Shown here: positions 12,800-26,696 of the stretch, piece by piece
How the letters are laid out: each line of letters begins with the position of its first letter
How positions within the stretch are numbered: the first letter of the stretch is position 1
Assembly (NCBI GenBank): GCA_016617855.1
Contig: JAECUM010012877.1
Location: forward strand, 1-64,000
Length of the DNA: 64,000 nt
DNA from: Megalonaias nervosa
Taxonomy: Eukaryota; Mollusca; Bivalvia; Unionida; Unionidae
Reading direction: 5' to 3'
Position numbers and translations under genes: made by a program
The notes under the pieces: model-generated
Database searches by the model: none
The model's input: the letters and a program-made list of their open reading frames with translations, nothing else
What the model was told of the DNA's origin: nothing

Positions 12800-12959
12800 T
12801 TACACACACACTCAGGTATGCTGTCACACACACTCAGGTAAGCTGTCACACAAACACACTCAGGTATGCTGTCACAAACACTCAGGAATACTGTCACACA
12901 CACTCAGGTACGCTGTCACTCATATTCAGGTATGCTGTCACACACACTCAGGTAAGCTG

Positions 12960-13017
<58 letters not shown>

Positions 13018-13190
13018 ATGCTGTCACAAACACTCAGGTATGCTGTCAGACGCACTCAGATATGCTGTCACACACACTCAGGTATGCTGTCACACACACT
13101 CAGATATGCTGTCACACTCACTCAGGTATGCTGTCACACACACTCAGGTATGCTGTCACACACACTCAGGTATGCTCGCACGCGTACTCA
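12800..13190. repeat. About 21-bp minisatellite around a (CA)n run
   Basis: Units of CACACACTCAGGTATGCTGT flank a pure (CA)n at about 12961-13014. Open frames here have 7-residue repeats and are by-products of the array. Confidence 0.85.
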
Positions 13191-14077
13191 CACAGATTCA
13201 AAATGAATTAATACATGTAACTATAGTGGTCAACGGGTACATATATGAACAAGACAATATTCAGAGATAAAAACAAGAAAGGTTTTATAAAATCATTAGA
13301 GAAAATGTGAGTATTTTATAACGGCAAAGATGCGTGTAGTACTGCGCGGTGTTCAGGTTTCATTCATATAATGAATGACGTGTACAATGTTCAATCAAAC
13401 GTTGAATTTTTTTTAATTGTGTGACTCCTATAACAGCACAATTAATATGCTTGTTTTAAGTATGTAATAAAAAGGTTATTGACTGAGAATTGCACAATTT
13501 TGGGCCCTTGTTCATGTGACGTAGAATGCCCTCACAAATTCAGGTATCCTGCGCCACGTGATCTCGGGTCCAATATTCTTTTCAAAAGTGAGTTAATAAC
13601 GTATACTACCTACCAGCGCTTTTCTTCACTCAATATATTAGGTTTCACTTTTCATAAATCTTCATATTCATCAAACGAAGGTTTCAGACTTGTTATTACA
13701 TGGTGCCGAGGAAACAAAACACATTTTAATTTGCTCTACATTTCTGTAAACATCTTGCTACGGCACAATGCTAAGCTTTAGAGTTGTGACGTCACGTTAA
13801 AACAATAACGTCCTGACCATGCAATATGATGAAATATCACATATCACGTGATGTTCCTTTCAACAAAATACCTCTCTCGCTAAAATCCAGTAATAACACA
13901 TACGATGTATTTAACAGCCGCAATTAATAGATCGCTGTATGTCATTCCCACTCTAATACGCGCCGATTTGATGGACCGCCCACCAGAGTTATCGCCCCCA
14001 AAGTTGTGGGCATCACAAGATTTACATGCGCATTGGCAGCTTGTTGTCGTACTAGTCAGTCACCTATTCTAATGTCG

Positions 14078-14080
<3 letters not shown>

Positions 14081-14140
<60 letters not shown>
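14081..14140. repeat. (TA)n microsatellite
   Basis: A pure TA run of about 60 bp. Confidence 0.95.
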
Positions 14141-14142
<2 letters not shown>

Positions 14143-16077
14143 AATTTAAATCGTCATAACTTCAACATTTATCAACTATTTTGTATGAAATGTTTAACAT
14201 GCCCTAAAACATTAACACTAATTCCAAAGTGGTAAACATCAACATAAAATACGCTGAATTTATAGGACGTGTTCATGTAATAAGTAGTGTAGATATCTCT
14301 ATTCCATCAATAAGTCAATTGAAGAATGCCACTATAAGTTACCTTCATTTTACGTCAGGTCACCTGTCAGACTGACCATATATGAAGTTTCTTTACATCG
14401 AAATACAACACAGGAATCAAGGGCGTCAAATTCAGATCAGGCTAATGAATTAGATTAGATGCGATGTGAAAAAATTTGTAACATTGGATTTAAAATAAAA
14501 ACTTGATGTTTGAAACGTGTAAGTCACATCCAGGCACTTTGAGAATTTTAATTGGAACTGACACTACAGACTGATCACAGTACATACGTACATACATATA
14601 TACATACAAGCCTACATGCCTACAAAACGTACATCTAGTATACATAACCAGAGATAACACAAATATAATGCGAAGAGCGCGTATATTAGCTTTAGCGAAA
14701 ACCTTTTCTCTTGGTATGAATCTCTTTTGAAACGATCTATATACAAAATTAATTACTCGCCTATAACATCCGACATTAACTTTTTGCTTTCTTCTTTTTC
14801 ATCAAACGTACATGCTCGACTCCATTAGATGATGATCCTCTGTTTCTTCAAAAGTTACTAGCAGCGATGTGAACTCTGCAGTACTGTCTCAGTCAGCCTG
14901 AGAAACTTTATTTTGAAAAAGACCGATTAGCATAATGATGTGTCCAAATGTATTTCATTTTCAGGGGAGTTCACCACCATAGAAATATAGGGTGCAAAAC
15001 TGAATATAAACAATCCCCTTTTTGAATGACTTTTTCTTCAGTTAAACATACCGTACCAAAGTACCTGTGATTTTTCAATAGCTACTAGTTTCTAGTTTAT
15101 TTGGTTGATTGGCTATTTTGTGCTAGGTTGGTTTTGATTAGGAAATGAAGATTAACGAATGATTTCTTCTTGGTGAGGAAAATACACGGCAGAATGTTTG
15201 TGTTACTCATGCATCTAGGCGTGAAAATCTAAATAACTCTCATCTTTCCACACAGGTGAGGGGATATCTTCTATTCAGACCCTTTACAAACTATTAAATA
15301 GAACATGATGACTCTTTTAATCCGTGCAAATTGGAAGTCAGTGCGCAAAACGATTCTCATTCATTGCCTATTGAATCAAAACTCACCACCCTAGAGGTAG
15401 AAATAGTCTCATCAAGTACTGCTATTGAAATCATGATGTTCCTCCGCGCTCGCGTGAAGTCCATCACAAAGACTGGAAATTAATTCACTTTGGATGAAAG
15501 CGATACGTCAGTAGGAATAATAATATCACCTGAAAACATCTGTGTACGGACCGTTCTGACATATTATAAATAGGACTTAGAAATGCAAAATCATGTATAG
15601 AGGCGAACGTTTAAAAGGTAGATGCTGATCCTACCAGAGATTGATGAAAACTTCGAACTTCATTCACCGGTTGTTAGGCACAACAAACAGTGTTATTAGT
15701 TATGGATTATTTGCTATTGGTTCAATTGGAATCCTAATTGTATTTCTTTACTGTAACTAGTCACGGAAAAAAGCACGTAGTACATTATGCAATGTGTATA
15801 TAATATTTATGTCAAACAAGGGAAAATATCTAAGAATCGTGAAAATATATGAGTATAATTGTAGTAAAACCTCATACGGCACGGTTTTAAAAATATCTTT
15901 CGGTATGGGAAAGGCGAAAGGGATATGAAAGGATGTTTTTACATGCTTTGCGCTGTACCGTCTCGGATTAAGGGGATTATCGATATACCGATCGCTATGT
16001 GAAAGTACAATTCCAAAAAGAAAACTTTGCGTACATCGTAACAAAATAAGACTGCAAGCAAAGATTCATAACCCCAC

Positions 16078-16225
16078 CATGATTAAACCACTAAACAGAT
16101 ATTTCATAATGAGTAAACAACTAATTAGATATTAGAGTTAAGGAGTAAACCACTAATTGGATATTTTATGAGTAAACCACTAATTGGATATTTTATGAGT
16201 AAACCACTAATTTGATATTAGAGTT
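16078..16225. repeat. About 27-bp tandem repeat, 4-5 copies
   Basis: The unit is close to GAGTAAACCACTAATTGGAT plus ATTTTAT. Confidence 0.75.
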
Positions 16226-16348
16226 AAATCAAGATAAATATCGCTTCCGAATTTAGAGATGGAAACATGAGGTTGGTTTCAGTTTACTGAAGGAAAAATA
16301 CAATGTTGTGTTTCTTGAAATGAAATTTTAAAAATTATAAGTAGATGA

Positions 16349-16352
<4 letters not shown>

Positions 16353-16381
<29 letters not shown>

Positions 16382-16382
16382 G
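16353..16382. repeat. (CA)n(CG)n alternating purine-pyrimidine run
   Basis: CA repeats pass directly into GC repeats. Such alternating tracts are candidates for Z-DNA formation. Confidence 0.85.
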
Positions 16383-18333
16383 GTATTTGAAGGAGTACAA
16401 CTGTAAAATGTTTATAGCCAAATTGTATGGTATAGATATATTAAATTGTATAATCTGACATTATTATTAGTAATAGTAGTACTAGTAACAGTAATCGTAA
16501 TAGCAGTAATCTATCATAATTAGTGGCAAATATTTTATGAGTTACGATTACGATTTACCTCCATATACTATTCTGACGGTTTTGACACAATTAAAAAACA
16601 GAGCCTTACTCTTTCTGTTTTATGACACACTCTAATTTTTAAACGTTACCCATGCCAGCTTGCCAAAGATAATTTTATTTACTTCGCAATTTTACCGTAT
16701 TCTGCTTACATACCTACCTCTATTTATCAACAAAGAAGGAAAGATAGACTCACATCTTTCTTTTTCGCTTTAGCGAAATGTTGCTACAACTATATCTGTA
16801 CGTTAATGTGAAAATAATAATCAATGTTGTAAAATATGCAAAGTTTTTGTCTAAAGTTTTGTGCTCTGCAATTAAATGTTTAGAAACTATAACACAATCA
16901 TTGCACATACCGTTTGTGATAAAAGTGCTGGTTTATTGTCGTAAATAAGTAGGCCACCATGCCCGTACTTTGAATTTCTCCTAACTGTTCATCAGATTAC
17001 CTTTGCAGCACAACAACGTCTCGTTCTTTCTGATTTTAAGACTGACTCTAACGTGTTTTACATAATTCTGAATTGTATATTGTCACTTATAATAAGAAAA
17101 GTTTACTAAAACTAGTGTATAGAACTTGAACAACTTTAGGAACTTGCACTTTTCTAACAAACATTTTATAATGGAGTGTGATTTGTTTTCTCATTCAGCC
17201 TGTACAATCGAGAAACTTTGGCTGAGTTTTTAAAATTCTTCGGAATACGATTCAATGTCGATTGACTTGCGAACTATGACAACAGAATGAATTATTCCTT
17301 ATAATACAGTAGTGAATCTTTAACATTTATTCGCAGTTAAATGACTTAAATGTCCCTCGTAGCTTTACCCTCTTGCCCTGTTTTGATTTATCAAACAACA
17401 TTTTGAACAGGACCTCCTGCCGTAAATCATTCCGCCTTTCTGTACCATATTTTCGCATTGTTCGTTTCATAGTTTAACGCCAATTGGATAATTGGCTAAT
17501 CTCCTGTTAAAGGTTTCCCTTTCTTTGCAACCTATTCACAATAACGAGGCAATAATAACTGTTTATGCTATAATAATGGCTGGCTTGATTACTGTATCTT
17601 GAAATGGTGTCATTCTGTGATCGATCGATTTGACTGTTCGTGCCTGGTGTGTACCTGGCTCCGCCCCCACCAACTGCAACACATGTTATTGGATTATTTT
17701 CAGTTTAGAAAAGATTCCATTGGTCCTCAAATACGGTGCAGGCTGTCGAAAATATCGCATGACAAAGTCGCATTAACTTCTTCTCAGGGACAGTAAACAA
17801 ATCAACGGATAACGTAGTATGTAATTTGCAAGTAAATCATTATCACTGTCATTATCATTTCTGGAGTCAATAAGGACTGCAAATCCAAGGACGATGTCAG
17901 AGTATAAAACGGAAAAACGCTACCCAGGTTTCAGTAATGTGGCTTGCCATCTTCAGAAAGGAAACAAACATATGTCAACACATTTCAGATTGTCAAGCTC
18001 TCCGTGAGAATCAGCGAGGATAGCTTTAGAACAAAAGCTCGCTTCCTATTCATTTACTGGATATCTGAAATAATTTGCATAAACCGATTATTTCATGATC
18101 AGACTGATATTCCGTATCTGGTAGTGAACAGTAGCAAAGTGTGGTCAGTGCATTTAATCTGAATATATTTTAACTTCAAGAAACACAGAAACAAAATAAA
18201 CTGCGAAAATAGATACTAGGTCCTAGATACTGTGAGGTATTAAGAATGGACAAATAATTCTCATTCTGAAATTAAAGTAAAAGAAAGGTGAAAAGACGTG
18301 AAGACAGAAAAGCTGCAAAAGGACAGATAACAA

Positions 18334-18799
18334 ATGTGTCAAGCCAAGGGCGATATTAAATACAAAGAGTGGAAATTCAAAAGCAGTACAATGATTCAAA
18401 ATCCAAGAAACCTGACAAATGCGAACATTACTTATGAAGAATCATGTATGCTTTCTGAAGGTGATGAGCATGTGGACATTGAAAATGATTTTGATGATAC
18501 AAAGGTAGGCTCTAAACCAGACAACGTCACAGAGTATAAGGAAGTGGATAAATCACGAATGCAGAGCAACAAATTGAAAAAAGATTGTACCGATAAGAAA
18601 GATGTCAAAATGTCACACTGTAATTCTAAATATAGTTCAAAACCATCGTTTCTAATTACGGACATATTGGGAAATAAAGACAAAGATTGTACTAAAGATG
18701 AAGAATTCAGTTCATGCAACAGAAATCCTAAATATTCTTCTCATGAGCTACAAAATGAGATAAGGAGCAGAAGTTCTTCACCAGCATATTCAGATGACG
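18334..18799 (+). CDS. barh-like: BarH-like homeobox gene, coding exon 1
   Basis: Residues 1-155 plus one base. The stretch is charged and Ser/Asn-rich. FLITDIL at residues 106-112 matches the FIL/eh1-type motif that in Bar proteins recruits Groucho/TLE co-repressors. The exon ends at SPAYSDD before a GTAAGT donor at 18800. I chose the first in-frame ATG (18334), which gives a length usual for the family; a second Met at residue 20 is an alternative. A longer N-terminus from an upstream exon cannot be excluded. Confidence 0.8.
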
Positions 18800-18865
18800 G
18801 TAAGTTAAAACATATCTAGAAATCTGAATATATATATCTGTGTTAGGCGTTATGCCAATGCCTGT

Positions 18866-18912
18866 ACGTACGTATGTATGTATGTATGTATGTATGTATG
18901 TATGTATGTATG
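18866..18912. repeat. (GTAT)n microsatellite in intron 1
   Basis: Near-perfect GTAT tetranucleotide run. Confidence 0.9.
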
Positions 18913-19509
18913 TTTTCAATATTTTCAGTTGTAAGATGCAATTTAAGTGTATAACATGTCCTTTTTGGTACCTGAAATAAATGCTTTGTTCATGAAATCC
19001 AATTTACTTAGTAATTTTTAATTTTGTTGTTATTTAGCTATCTAAAATTGGGTTAGTGGTTATTTTTGTTTTATATTTTTATTATAAAACAGATACAATA
19101 CATACTTAGCAAACTTGTAAGCAAACACTGCACATTTGTATCAATTTTTTTCTATGATAAGATCACAGCTACTTATACCAAATAACTGTACAGATTTTCG
19201 CATGCCTAATGTCAGCTAAGTAATAATCATGCGATAAAACTCTTCATAAATTATATGCAAGTTACTATATAGTGTGTACGATTATGACCTGTGTAAAGTT
19301 TTCAAGACAATTAGCTGTATGATGTTTGTAGGACAAGAAAAACAATACACTTGCAAATCGTCCCATAAACCGTACTGGTTATGCACGGCAACAATTTCAA
19401 ATTGACGACCTTTATGGGGTCTTTGTTTTATTTTGGACGTTTTTGATTTGGTCTTATCTCTCTTCGCTTTGTCTATATTCAACATTTTTCTCTTGGTTTG
19501 TATATACTC

Positions 19510-19700
19510 TGCATTTGTGTTATTTTTTGGGGTGTATACATGTGCTACTTTTGTGTTATTTTTTGGGGTGTATACATGTGCTACATTTGTGTTAATTTTG
19601 GGGTGTATACATGTGCTACATTTGTGTTATTTTTTGGGGTGTATACATGTGCTACATTTGTGTTATTTTTTGGGGTGTATACATGTGCTACATTTGTCTT
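19510..19700. repeat. 36-bp tandem repeat in intron 1, 5-6 copies
   Basis: The unit is close to TTATTTTTTGGGGTGTATAC plus ATGTGCTACATTTGTG. The period is a multiple of three, so two overlapping frames stay open with hydrophobic repeats. These frames are not genes. Confidence 0.9.
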
Positions 19701-21456
19701 ATCTTTCTTGGTTTTATACATACTCAACATTTTTGTTACTCTAATCATTTACATCAAGTTTTACACTTTAGATAACATTTTCTTTTGCCATAAATCCATT
19801 GCTCCAGGAACGAACAGACGTTGCCATTACGGCAGCAGAAGACAATGCATTGTGTATCTGTTTTAAAACCATCTTTGCAATCAATTCCACTATTCTGAAT
19901 CGAAACGTCATCTTGTTCATATCCAATAACAAATATATGGCGGAAGCGGGTAACAAAATCGCAGCTCATCAGTATTAATTACGCTGATAGAGAGCTGCAA
20001 CATACCCCTAGTTTAACACAATACAAGTGATGTTACTGAGCCCGCCTCTATCACATTTAGGATCATTGATTTGTGACCCTTTCTGGCGACGACAGATCAT
20101 ACCTCTGGAGCAATTTTATGGTCGTAAAGTTCTGTAAATGGTATACTACATATAGTGTACTATAATCGAGCAATTCCTGCGATAGCATCGTGTCCTTTGT
20201 TTCAACACATCTCCCAGAGTCATCCTTCATTCTTCTTGAAATATTGTTGCTATACCTTCTAATGGAAATCTCTCATTCGTATCGTCATCCTATCTGTGTG
20301 GTTACAAGGCCGCTCAGATCGATGCGGTGATTACTGAAGTTTCAAGTTATGTCTTTGCAAAAATTGAAACAAAAGAGGATTCTTATCCAACGCTCCATAT
20401 TAAGAAATCTGAATTGCAGGTCCATTCGATTGTTAGTAGGATATTATGAACTTCAAAAACTCTGATTGAGTGATAACTCCTATCGATTTAAAATTGTTTA
20501 ACCCTTCTTACTCAAGATTAGTAAACATTTCCACGGGTGATGGCCATGAAAAGCATGGTGACAATGTCATTAGGCGCTTTTGTAACAGATACATCGAAAT
20601 GTACGACTATTAACAATAGTCATAGAACGGTCTTAAAATTGTATGCGATTTTCAACACTAGATTAACATAACAATGACAAGAGATTTGTTACTTTATCAC
20701 AAACCACTTTGAAGAATAAGTCATTGTTGTTCAAGAATATGTGAGTTAACTGATAAACAACAATACATCACATCCCGCTTGAATCATGAGTTACACGATG
20801 TCAAACTATGAAGAATATTGAAACTCCATGGTCAATTATCTTGGCATAAATTTTACAAATAAAACTATGAAGAAATTGATGAAAAGTATGACACAAAATC
20901 GAGGTGCATGAAAGGAAGTGTGAGTTAATAAAGATACAACTGTATTGAGAAGTTATAAATAAATATTATCTACTGTACCGTTTGCTGTGACGAATAGCAC
21001 ATTCACAGTGTTGTTTGAAAGACGTCGTAACCAGTTCACCTTATTTTAAAGTAAATACCTTCCATTTTTTTGTTTGGACTTTTTCTGTTGAATAATTTTT
21101 TGAAGGTGGACATTTATCTACTGGTATTTTACCATTTTTCCCCAGGGCTTTAGCATGCTACTGTGTTTCGAAAATCCAAATATAACATATTTTTGTCAAG
21201 TAAATTGAAATGTATGATGACAGAAATCAATGTTTGGCACTTTGCAATAATTGGTTTAGTACAAAATATTTTTCTATATGGCGCGAAGATCACTATCGAA
21301 CTTGTTTTATGTATAAAATTTTTGAATGTAGGTAAATTATATTTAAATCGACGACATAACTGTTATATTTTCCGCAGCAGAAGTTGGAAAATGCTATCAA
21401 ACATTATGCCAAGAAAGGTTAATAAGAATAGACTAATAGAATTAATATTAGTAGAC

Positions 21457-21567
<111 letters not shown>

Positions 21568-21578
21568 TTATCTTACAG

Positions 21579-21801
21579 AAGATGAAGCAAGTTCTGTATC
21601 CCCGGGTCCCAATACTTCACATTTATCATCGAAATGCAAAAAGCCACGAAAAGCAAGAACCGCATTTACCGACCATCAGCTCAACAGTTTAGAAAAGACA
21701 TTCGAAAGACAGAAGTACCTCAGTGTCCAAGATCGCATGGAGCTTGCTGCAAAACTGAATTTAACGGACACACAAGTGAAGACGTGGTACCAGAACAGAA
21801 G
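21579..21801 (+). CDS. barh-like: BarH-like homeobox gene, coding exon 2 (most of homeodomain)
   Basis: The exon starts after TTACAG at 21578 and supplies a short acidic/Ser linker, then homeodomain positions 1-52 and two bases of position 53. [14 protein letters not shown] opens the homeodomain, helix 2 is in [10 protein letters not shown], and [10 protein letters not shown] is the start of the recognition helix with W48, Y49 (instead of the usual Phe), N51 and R53. The intron splits codon 53, as in many Bar and NK-like genes. A (TA)n run ends only about 13 bp before the acceptor, and a 56-bp tandem array begins at the donor. Confidence 0.93.
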
Positions 21802-22525
21802 GTAAGCATTGGTCCCCTAGAATACAGTTGTAATTAATTATTGACACATAACATACACCAAACATTGATCTCTTGTAATACAGTTATAATTAATTATACA
21901 CACATAACAGACACCAAGCATTGGTCTCTTATAATACAGTTATAATTAATTACACACACATAACAGACACCAAGCATTGGTCTTTTATAATACAGTTATA
22001 ATTAATTATAAACACATAACAGACACCAAGGACTGATCCCTTAGAATACAGCTATAATTAATTATATAGACACATAACAGACACCAAGCATTGGTCTCTT
22101 ATAATACAGTTATAATTAATTATAAACACATAACAGACACCAAGCATTGATCCCTTAGAATACAGCTATAATTAATTATATAGACACATAACAGACACCA
22201 AGAATTGGTCTCTTATAATACAGTTATAATTAATTATAAACACATAACAGACACCAAGCATTGATCCCTTAGAATACAGCTATAATTAATTATATAGACA
22301 CATAACAGACACCAAGCATTGGTCCCCTATAATACAGTTATAATTAATTATATAGACACATAACAGACACCAAGCAGTGGTCTCTTATAATACAGTTATA
22401 ATTAATTATAAACACATAACAGACACCAAGCATTGATCCCTTAAAATACAGTTATAACTAATTATATATACACATAACAGACACCAAGCATTGGTCTCTT
22501 ATAATACAGTTATAATTAATTATAG
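21800..22525. repeat. 56-bp tandem array starting at the exon-2 donor, about 12-13 copies
   Basis: Units contain CAAGCATTGGTCTCTTATAA, TACAGTTATAATTAATTATA and ACACATAACAGACAC. The first unit begins with the splice donor itself (GTAAGCATTGGTC), which aligns with the CCAAGCATTGGTC start of later units. Confidence 0.9.
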
Positions 22526-23883
22526 ACACATTGCAGATTCCTGATTTACGTATGTAAGTATAGCTATGATAAAGCACGCATTAATAAACAATTCCACGAA
22601 CAAAAAATAAAAACAATGTCCAGAACTTGCCACCGAAATGTTACTGTGATAGAAAATCACACTATTTTTTTAGCACGAAAATATCTTGCATGTCAAAAAT
22701 ATTAAGGATTATGGTTTACTAATATTACTACTTTTTAATTAAAATTCTTTCTAAATAATCATTTCTGAAAGCAAATTTTGTTATAGGTTGTACAATTTGG
22801 ACAAGAAAGCTACACAGGCCACAAACTGAAATTTCAAATAACTAATTGCTTATAAGCTATATCAGTGTTAACACAAAATTCACGCAAGTTTAAGGTGATG
22901 ATTGCTGTAAATGTTCCCAGATATAGCATGTCCTTCTTCCATATTTCTCTGACATGGGATGTCAGCGTCTGAAATATGACATGAAGGTAGAATGAACCTT
23001 TGTAACATCTCGTACCTCTTCACTACTTGTAATCGGTCATATAAATTGTTCAAATGATTATTTTAATCAAGTTATTTATTGTAGAAAACACAACTCGGGT
23101 TTGACCTTCCAATCATGTATTTATAGAAAACAAACTAGGGTTTGGCCTCCCCATCATGCAATGTCATATTATACTGAATTTTAATATCTGCTGCCTCAAA
23201 ACATGGCGCTAATTACATGGCATTTTATCAGATCCCACAGGCACAGGTAATCAAAAGCGGAAGATCAATTTTTAACTGAGTAATTTATCTCACGCTGCCT
23301 CAGGGAATGGCCGATAAAACCATCATTATGATCGCTCCTTGAGGATTACCTGTCTTTCAAACATATGGTGTGAAAATTTTTGTCATTAATTCTGCTTGAT
23401 ATATCACAGAAATCAGGACACCAGATGGGCATTTGGGGTTTATGTTAGTTTTAATTAACATGAAAGAGACATAATCGCAGGTAAAACAGGCGATGTACCA
23501 GAAGAAGATCTAAGACAAACATGGATTTCGAAAATGAGCTTTGTCCACTCCGATTGCACCAAAGTGTTTCATTTCTTTGTCCACTCAGATTGCACCAGAG
23601 TGTTTCATATTGAGTCGATAGTTATTTTTGACTAACTGTTTGATAGTTTTATATTACATAAATCGCATAGACTGTCAGAAATGCTAGCATTGCACTAGAA
23701 TAATATTCTTGATTTAAATTATGGAACTATGACACAAATGTAAAATAATATTCTTATCTTAAAATATGCAATTAGGACACAACAATGTAAAATGTAAACT
23801 TTAAAAGTCACTTGAACAAGAGTAAAAGCATTACACAATGGCGATAAAAAGCAATATAATGCCATCATGTGTAGCAGCAGTAA

Positions 23884-23932
<49 letters not shown>
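23884..23932. repeat. (AAT)n microsatellite in intron 2
   Basis: Pure AAT run of about 48 bp. Confidence 0.95.
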
Positions 23933-24184
23933 GGGATCATGATATTAATACTTTAGTCCAAGATACACAAGAAAATAAAATTTTCGTAGGATCCAGGGAT
24001 AGCACGTCTTGCACTGTTTGTGTGTATATTGTAGATTTAGCTGTCTGTCTGTTTGTATAAGTAGATCTAGTTGTCTTTATGTGTGTGTAAGTAAATATAG
24101 AAGTCTGTATGTGTGTGTAAGTATATATAGCTGTCTGTATGTGTGGATGTTTGTTTGTGTACGTGGTATTGCAACACTAACAAC

Positions 24185-24425
24185 CTAGGATTCAAACAAT
24201 CTTTAACTATGCAAAACAAAACTGTACAATATGTATCTAGTCATACAAATTATAACTATGCAATACAAAACTGTACAATATGTATCTAGTCATACAAATT
24301 ATAACTATGCAATACAAAACTATACAATATATATCTAGTCATACAAATTATAACTGCAATACAAAACTGTACAATATATATCTAGTCATACAAATTATAG
24401 CTATGCAATTCAAAACAGTACAATA
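24185..24425. repeat. About 49-bp tandem repeat in intron 2, 5 copies
   Basis: The unit contains CTATGCAATACAAAACTGTA and CAATATGTATCTAGTCATAC. Confidence 0.85.
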
Positions 24426-24433
24426 ACCCTAAC

Positions 24434-24436
<3 letters not shown>

Positions 24437-24530
<94 letters not shown>
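24437..24530. repeat. (TA)n microsatellite in intron 2
   Basis: TA run with one CTTA interruption near 24497. A weaker extra copy of the 49-bp unit follows. Confidence 0.95.
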
Positions 24531-24531
<1 letters not shown>

Positions 24532-24733
24532 CATGTAACTGTATGCAATATAAAACAGCAAAATATGTATCTAGTCAAAATATGATTCTTTACATCAGTC
24601 CATAAAAATAAGAAACTGGAACATTCTCAGTAATTCTTTGAAAACTATGGAAATCTTCAATTATCACGTCTAACACATATGTTTATGCGTTATGTAGAAC
24701 AAAACTATAATAAATCCGTCTGTCCAATTTCAG

Positions 24734-24986
24734 AACCAAATGGAAGCGTCAGACGGCAGTGGGTCTTGAACTATTGGCAGAAGCTGGAAACTACGCAAGC
24801 ATGCACCGAATGTTACAACCCAGTCCATACTGGAGTTCATACGTACCCCACTCATCTTCGCACAATTTACTCTCAAACATCGACAGTTTGTACTACCGGC
24901 ACGGAACATCTCCACTTTCTTCCCATCGTCATCTAGTTCCTCGAATGTATATACCTGGAATAAGTCATCTAGCGCCCCCACTTTGA
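24734..24986 (+). CDS. barh-like: BarH-like homeobox gene, terminal coding exon
   Basis: The exon follows AATTTCAG and starts with the last base of codon 53, then TKWKRQT completes the homeodomain. AVGLELLAEAGNYASMHRML follows, which is characteristic of Bar-class proteins. The C-terminal region is Ser/His/Tyr-rich and ends LVPRMYIPGISHLAPPL before TGA at 24984-24986. The similarity of that tail to vertebrate BARHL1/2 tails favours a BARHL rather than a BARX assignment. Confidence 0.92.
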
Positions 24987-25280
24987 AAATCTGTAACGGA
25001 ACTGTTGCATTGTCTTCCGTAAGGGAAAGGAAGTAGGAACTTCAGTCAAAAGTTAGAACAGGTACAAGAAGAAACTACAAGAACTTAAGCCGTGATTTCA
25101 AGTCGCACGAGAAAAAGTGTCCAATTGCAGGAGATTGTCCTATGTGAATTAATTAAAAATGAAAGACAAAACATTTTCAAGAATTTCAACAGGCCGCATC
25201 GTGTCTGATGCACTTGATGGGCTTTATCAAATAATGACCAGCTGGCTGGTCTGGATTACACATGAAAATCTCCTCAAGAC

Positions 25281-25286
25281 AATAAA
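25281..25286 (+). terminator. Candidate polyadenylation signal AATAAA
   Basis: AATAAA lies about 295 bp after the BarH-like stop codon. A second AATAAA is at 25345-25350. Either could end the transcript. Confidence 0.4.
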
Positions 25287-26696
25287 CGTATCGATCAGGG
25301 ATGTTCTTTAAAACTATCATGCAAAGAATATACTATTAATGACCAATAAAAGAATGTTTTTCATAATGTGTATTGCTTAATTGAATTCATAATGTGTATT
25401 GCTTAATTGTTGCGCAACTTTTGGCGCACAATATTTCCAATAAATTGATGAAAAGGTTATATTCAAATTATGTACACACTGCCATTTTATTATGTTGTAG
25501 TCATTTGATCAATGACAAAGGATCATATTGCATATTGTTCCTGAGGGTAGACGTTCATACTGGTAGACGTTCATACGTTCATACTGGTAGACTTTCATAC
25601 TGGTAGACTTTAATATTGGTAGATGTTTATACTGGTATTGTTAAAACTTTTTTAAAATTATAATTATTATCACATTGATATAGGGCTGTCAATCATAACT
25701 TTAACCAGTAGCTAAAATGTACACGCATTTGTCAGGGATGATTTCTTATGTAAATATATTTAGAAGACATGTTGACAGAAATATTGGGAATGGGGATGAC
25801 TAACCTTTTTACAGTTTATTACATATTATGCTAGGCTGAGGGTAGTCGTAAATGGGGATGGATAGATTATGTTTCTAAACATTCACAGTTCTTAGAAAAT
25901 TATTAAAGAGTCAAATGCAAATAAAACAGTATGAAATGTTGGTAATAGGATGTCTTTCAATAAGTATAACGTGTCAACGAGATTTAATACATTTTCTTTA
26001 GTTCTTCGAGATCAAACGTCACAACTAATTATTTCTGAACATGTGTTCATGCATTGAACAAAATGATATAAATGTTTGATAGTGTTTCCTTTGAAGTCTC
26101 AACTTGTGATAATTAAACTATATCAAAGAGAAAACATATTGGATAAAATAATATCAGGAAGTTTATCAGTAATTTAATAATGATAATGTACAGTAGCATA
26201 CAGACAGACGATTTCAGGAAGGAAACTTTTTAATTCGTGCATTGTAACACATTTACTAAAAGGGAACATTTTACCTTAAATTCACGTTCTATATGCAACT
26301 GCGAACAAAGAAAGCATTTATGGCAAAAAAAATCAAGCCAATATAGAGCTTTCAGATATTTATGAACAACGTTTTTAAGCTATGGCCATGGTTTATGAAA
26401 TTTAGAAACTGATACATGTGCAATTCTGTCTATTTTCACATTCATCTAAGAAATTTTAATAGTTTGCTTTTAAAGATTTTTATGTGTCCATGTTCTCTTC
26501 ATATAAATGTTCATGTTCCAACAAGTAGTGAATTAAATACAATTTTAAATCTGTTATAGTTCTTTAGCTTTTACTTACTATTTTTTGCAATAGATGCCAC
26601 ATATTAGATAAAGATGACATGTAGAGTACATAACATACATATTAACATTGAAATAACATTTTATAGAGAATCGTTGCCCGGTTTTAATTAAAACAG

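Larger units (their letters stand above)
1..18333. other. Repeat-rich intergenic region, no gene recognised
   Basis: No reading frame here resembles a known protein, and the longest ones lie in tandem repeats or simple sequence. The repeats I can define are listed separately. Stretches without them (about 1-1010, 2700-3690, 5240-5930, 6250-6840, 11330-12150, 13210-14080, 14140-16070 and 16385-18330) are AT-rich and show no gene, RNA gene or clear repeat. A short (CA)n lies at 917-937. Upstream non-coding exons of the BarH-like gene could lie near the right end but cannot be placed by eye. Confidence 0.6.

Noticed and set aside
13479..13781. 100-codon frame with some Cys
   Set aside because: No recognisable motif, promoter or splice evidence; frames of this length are expected by chance in this window.
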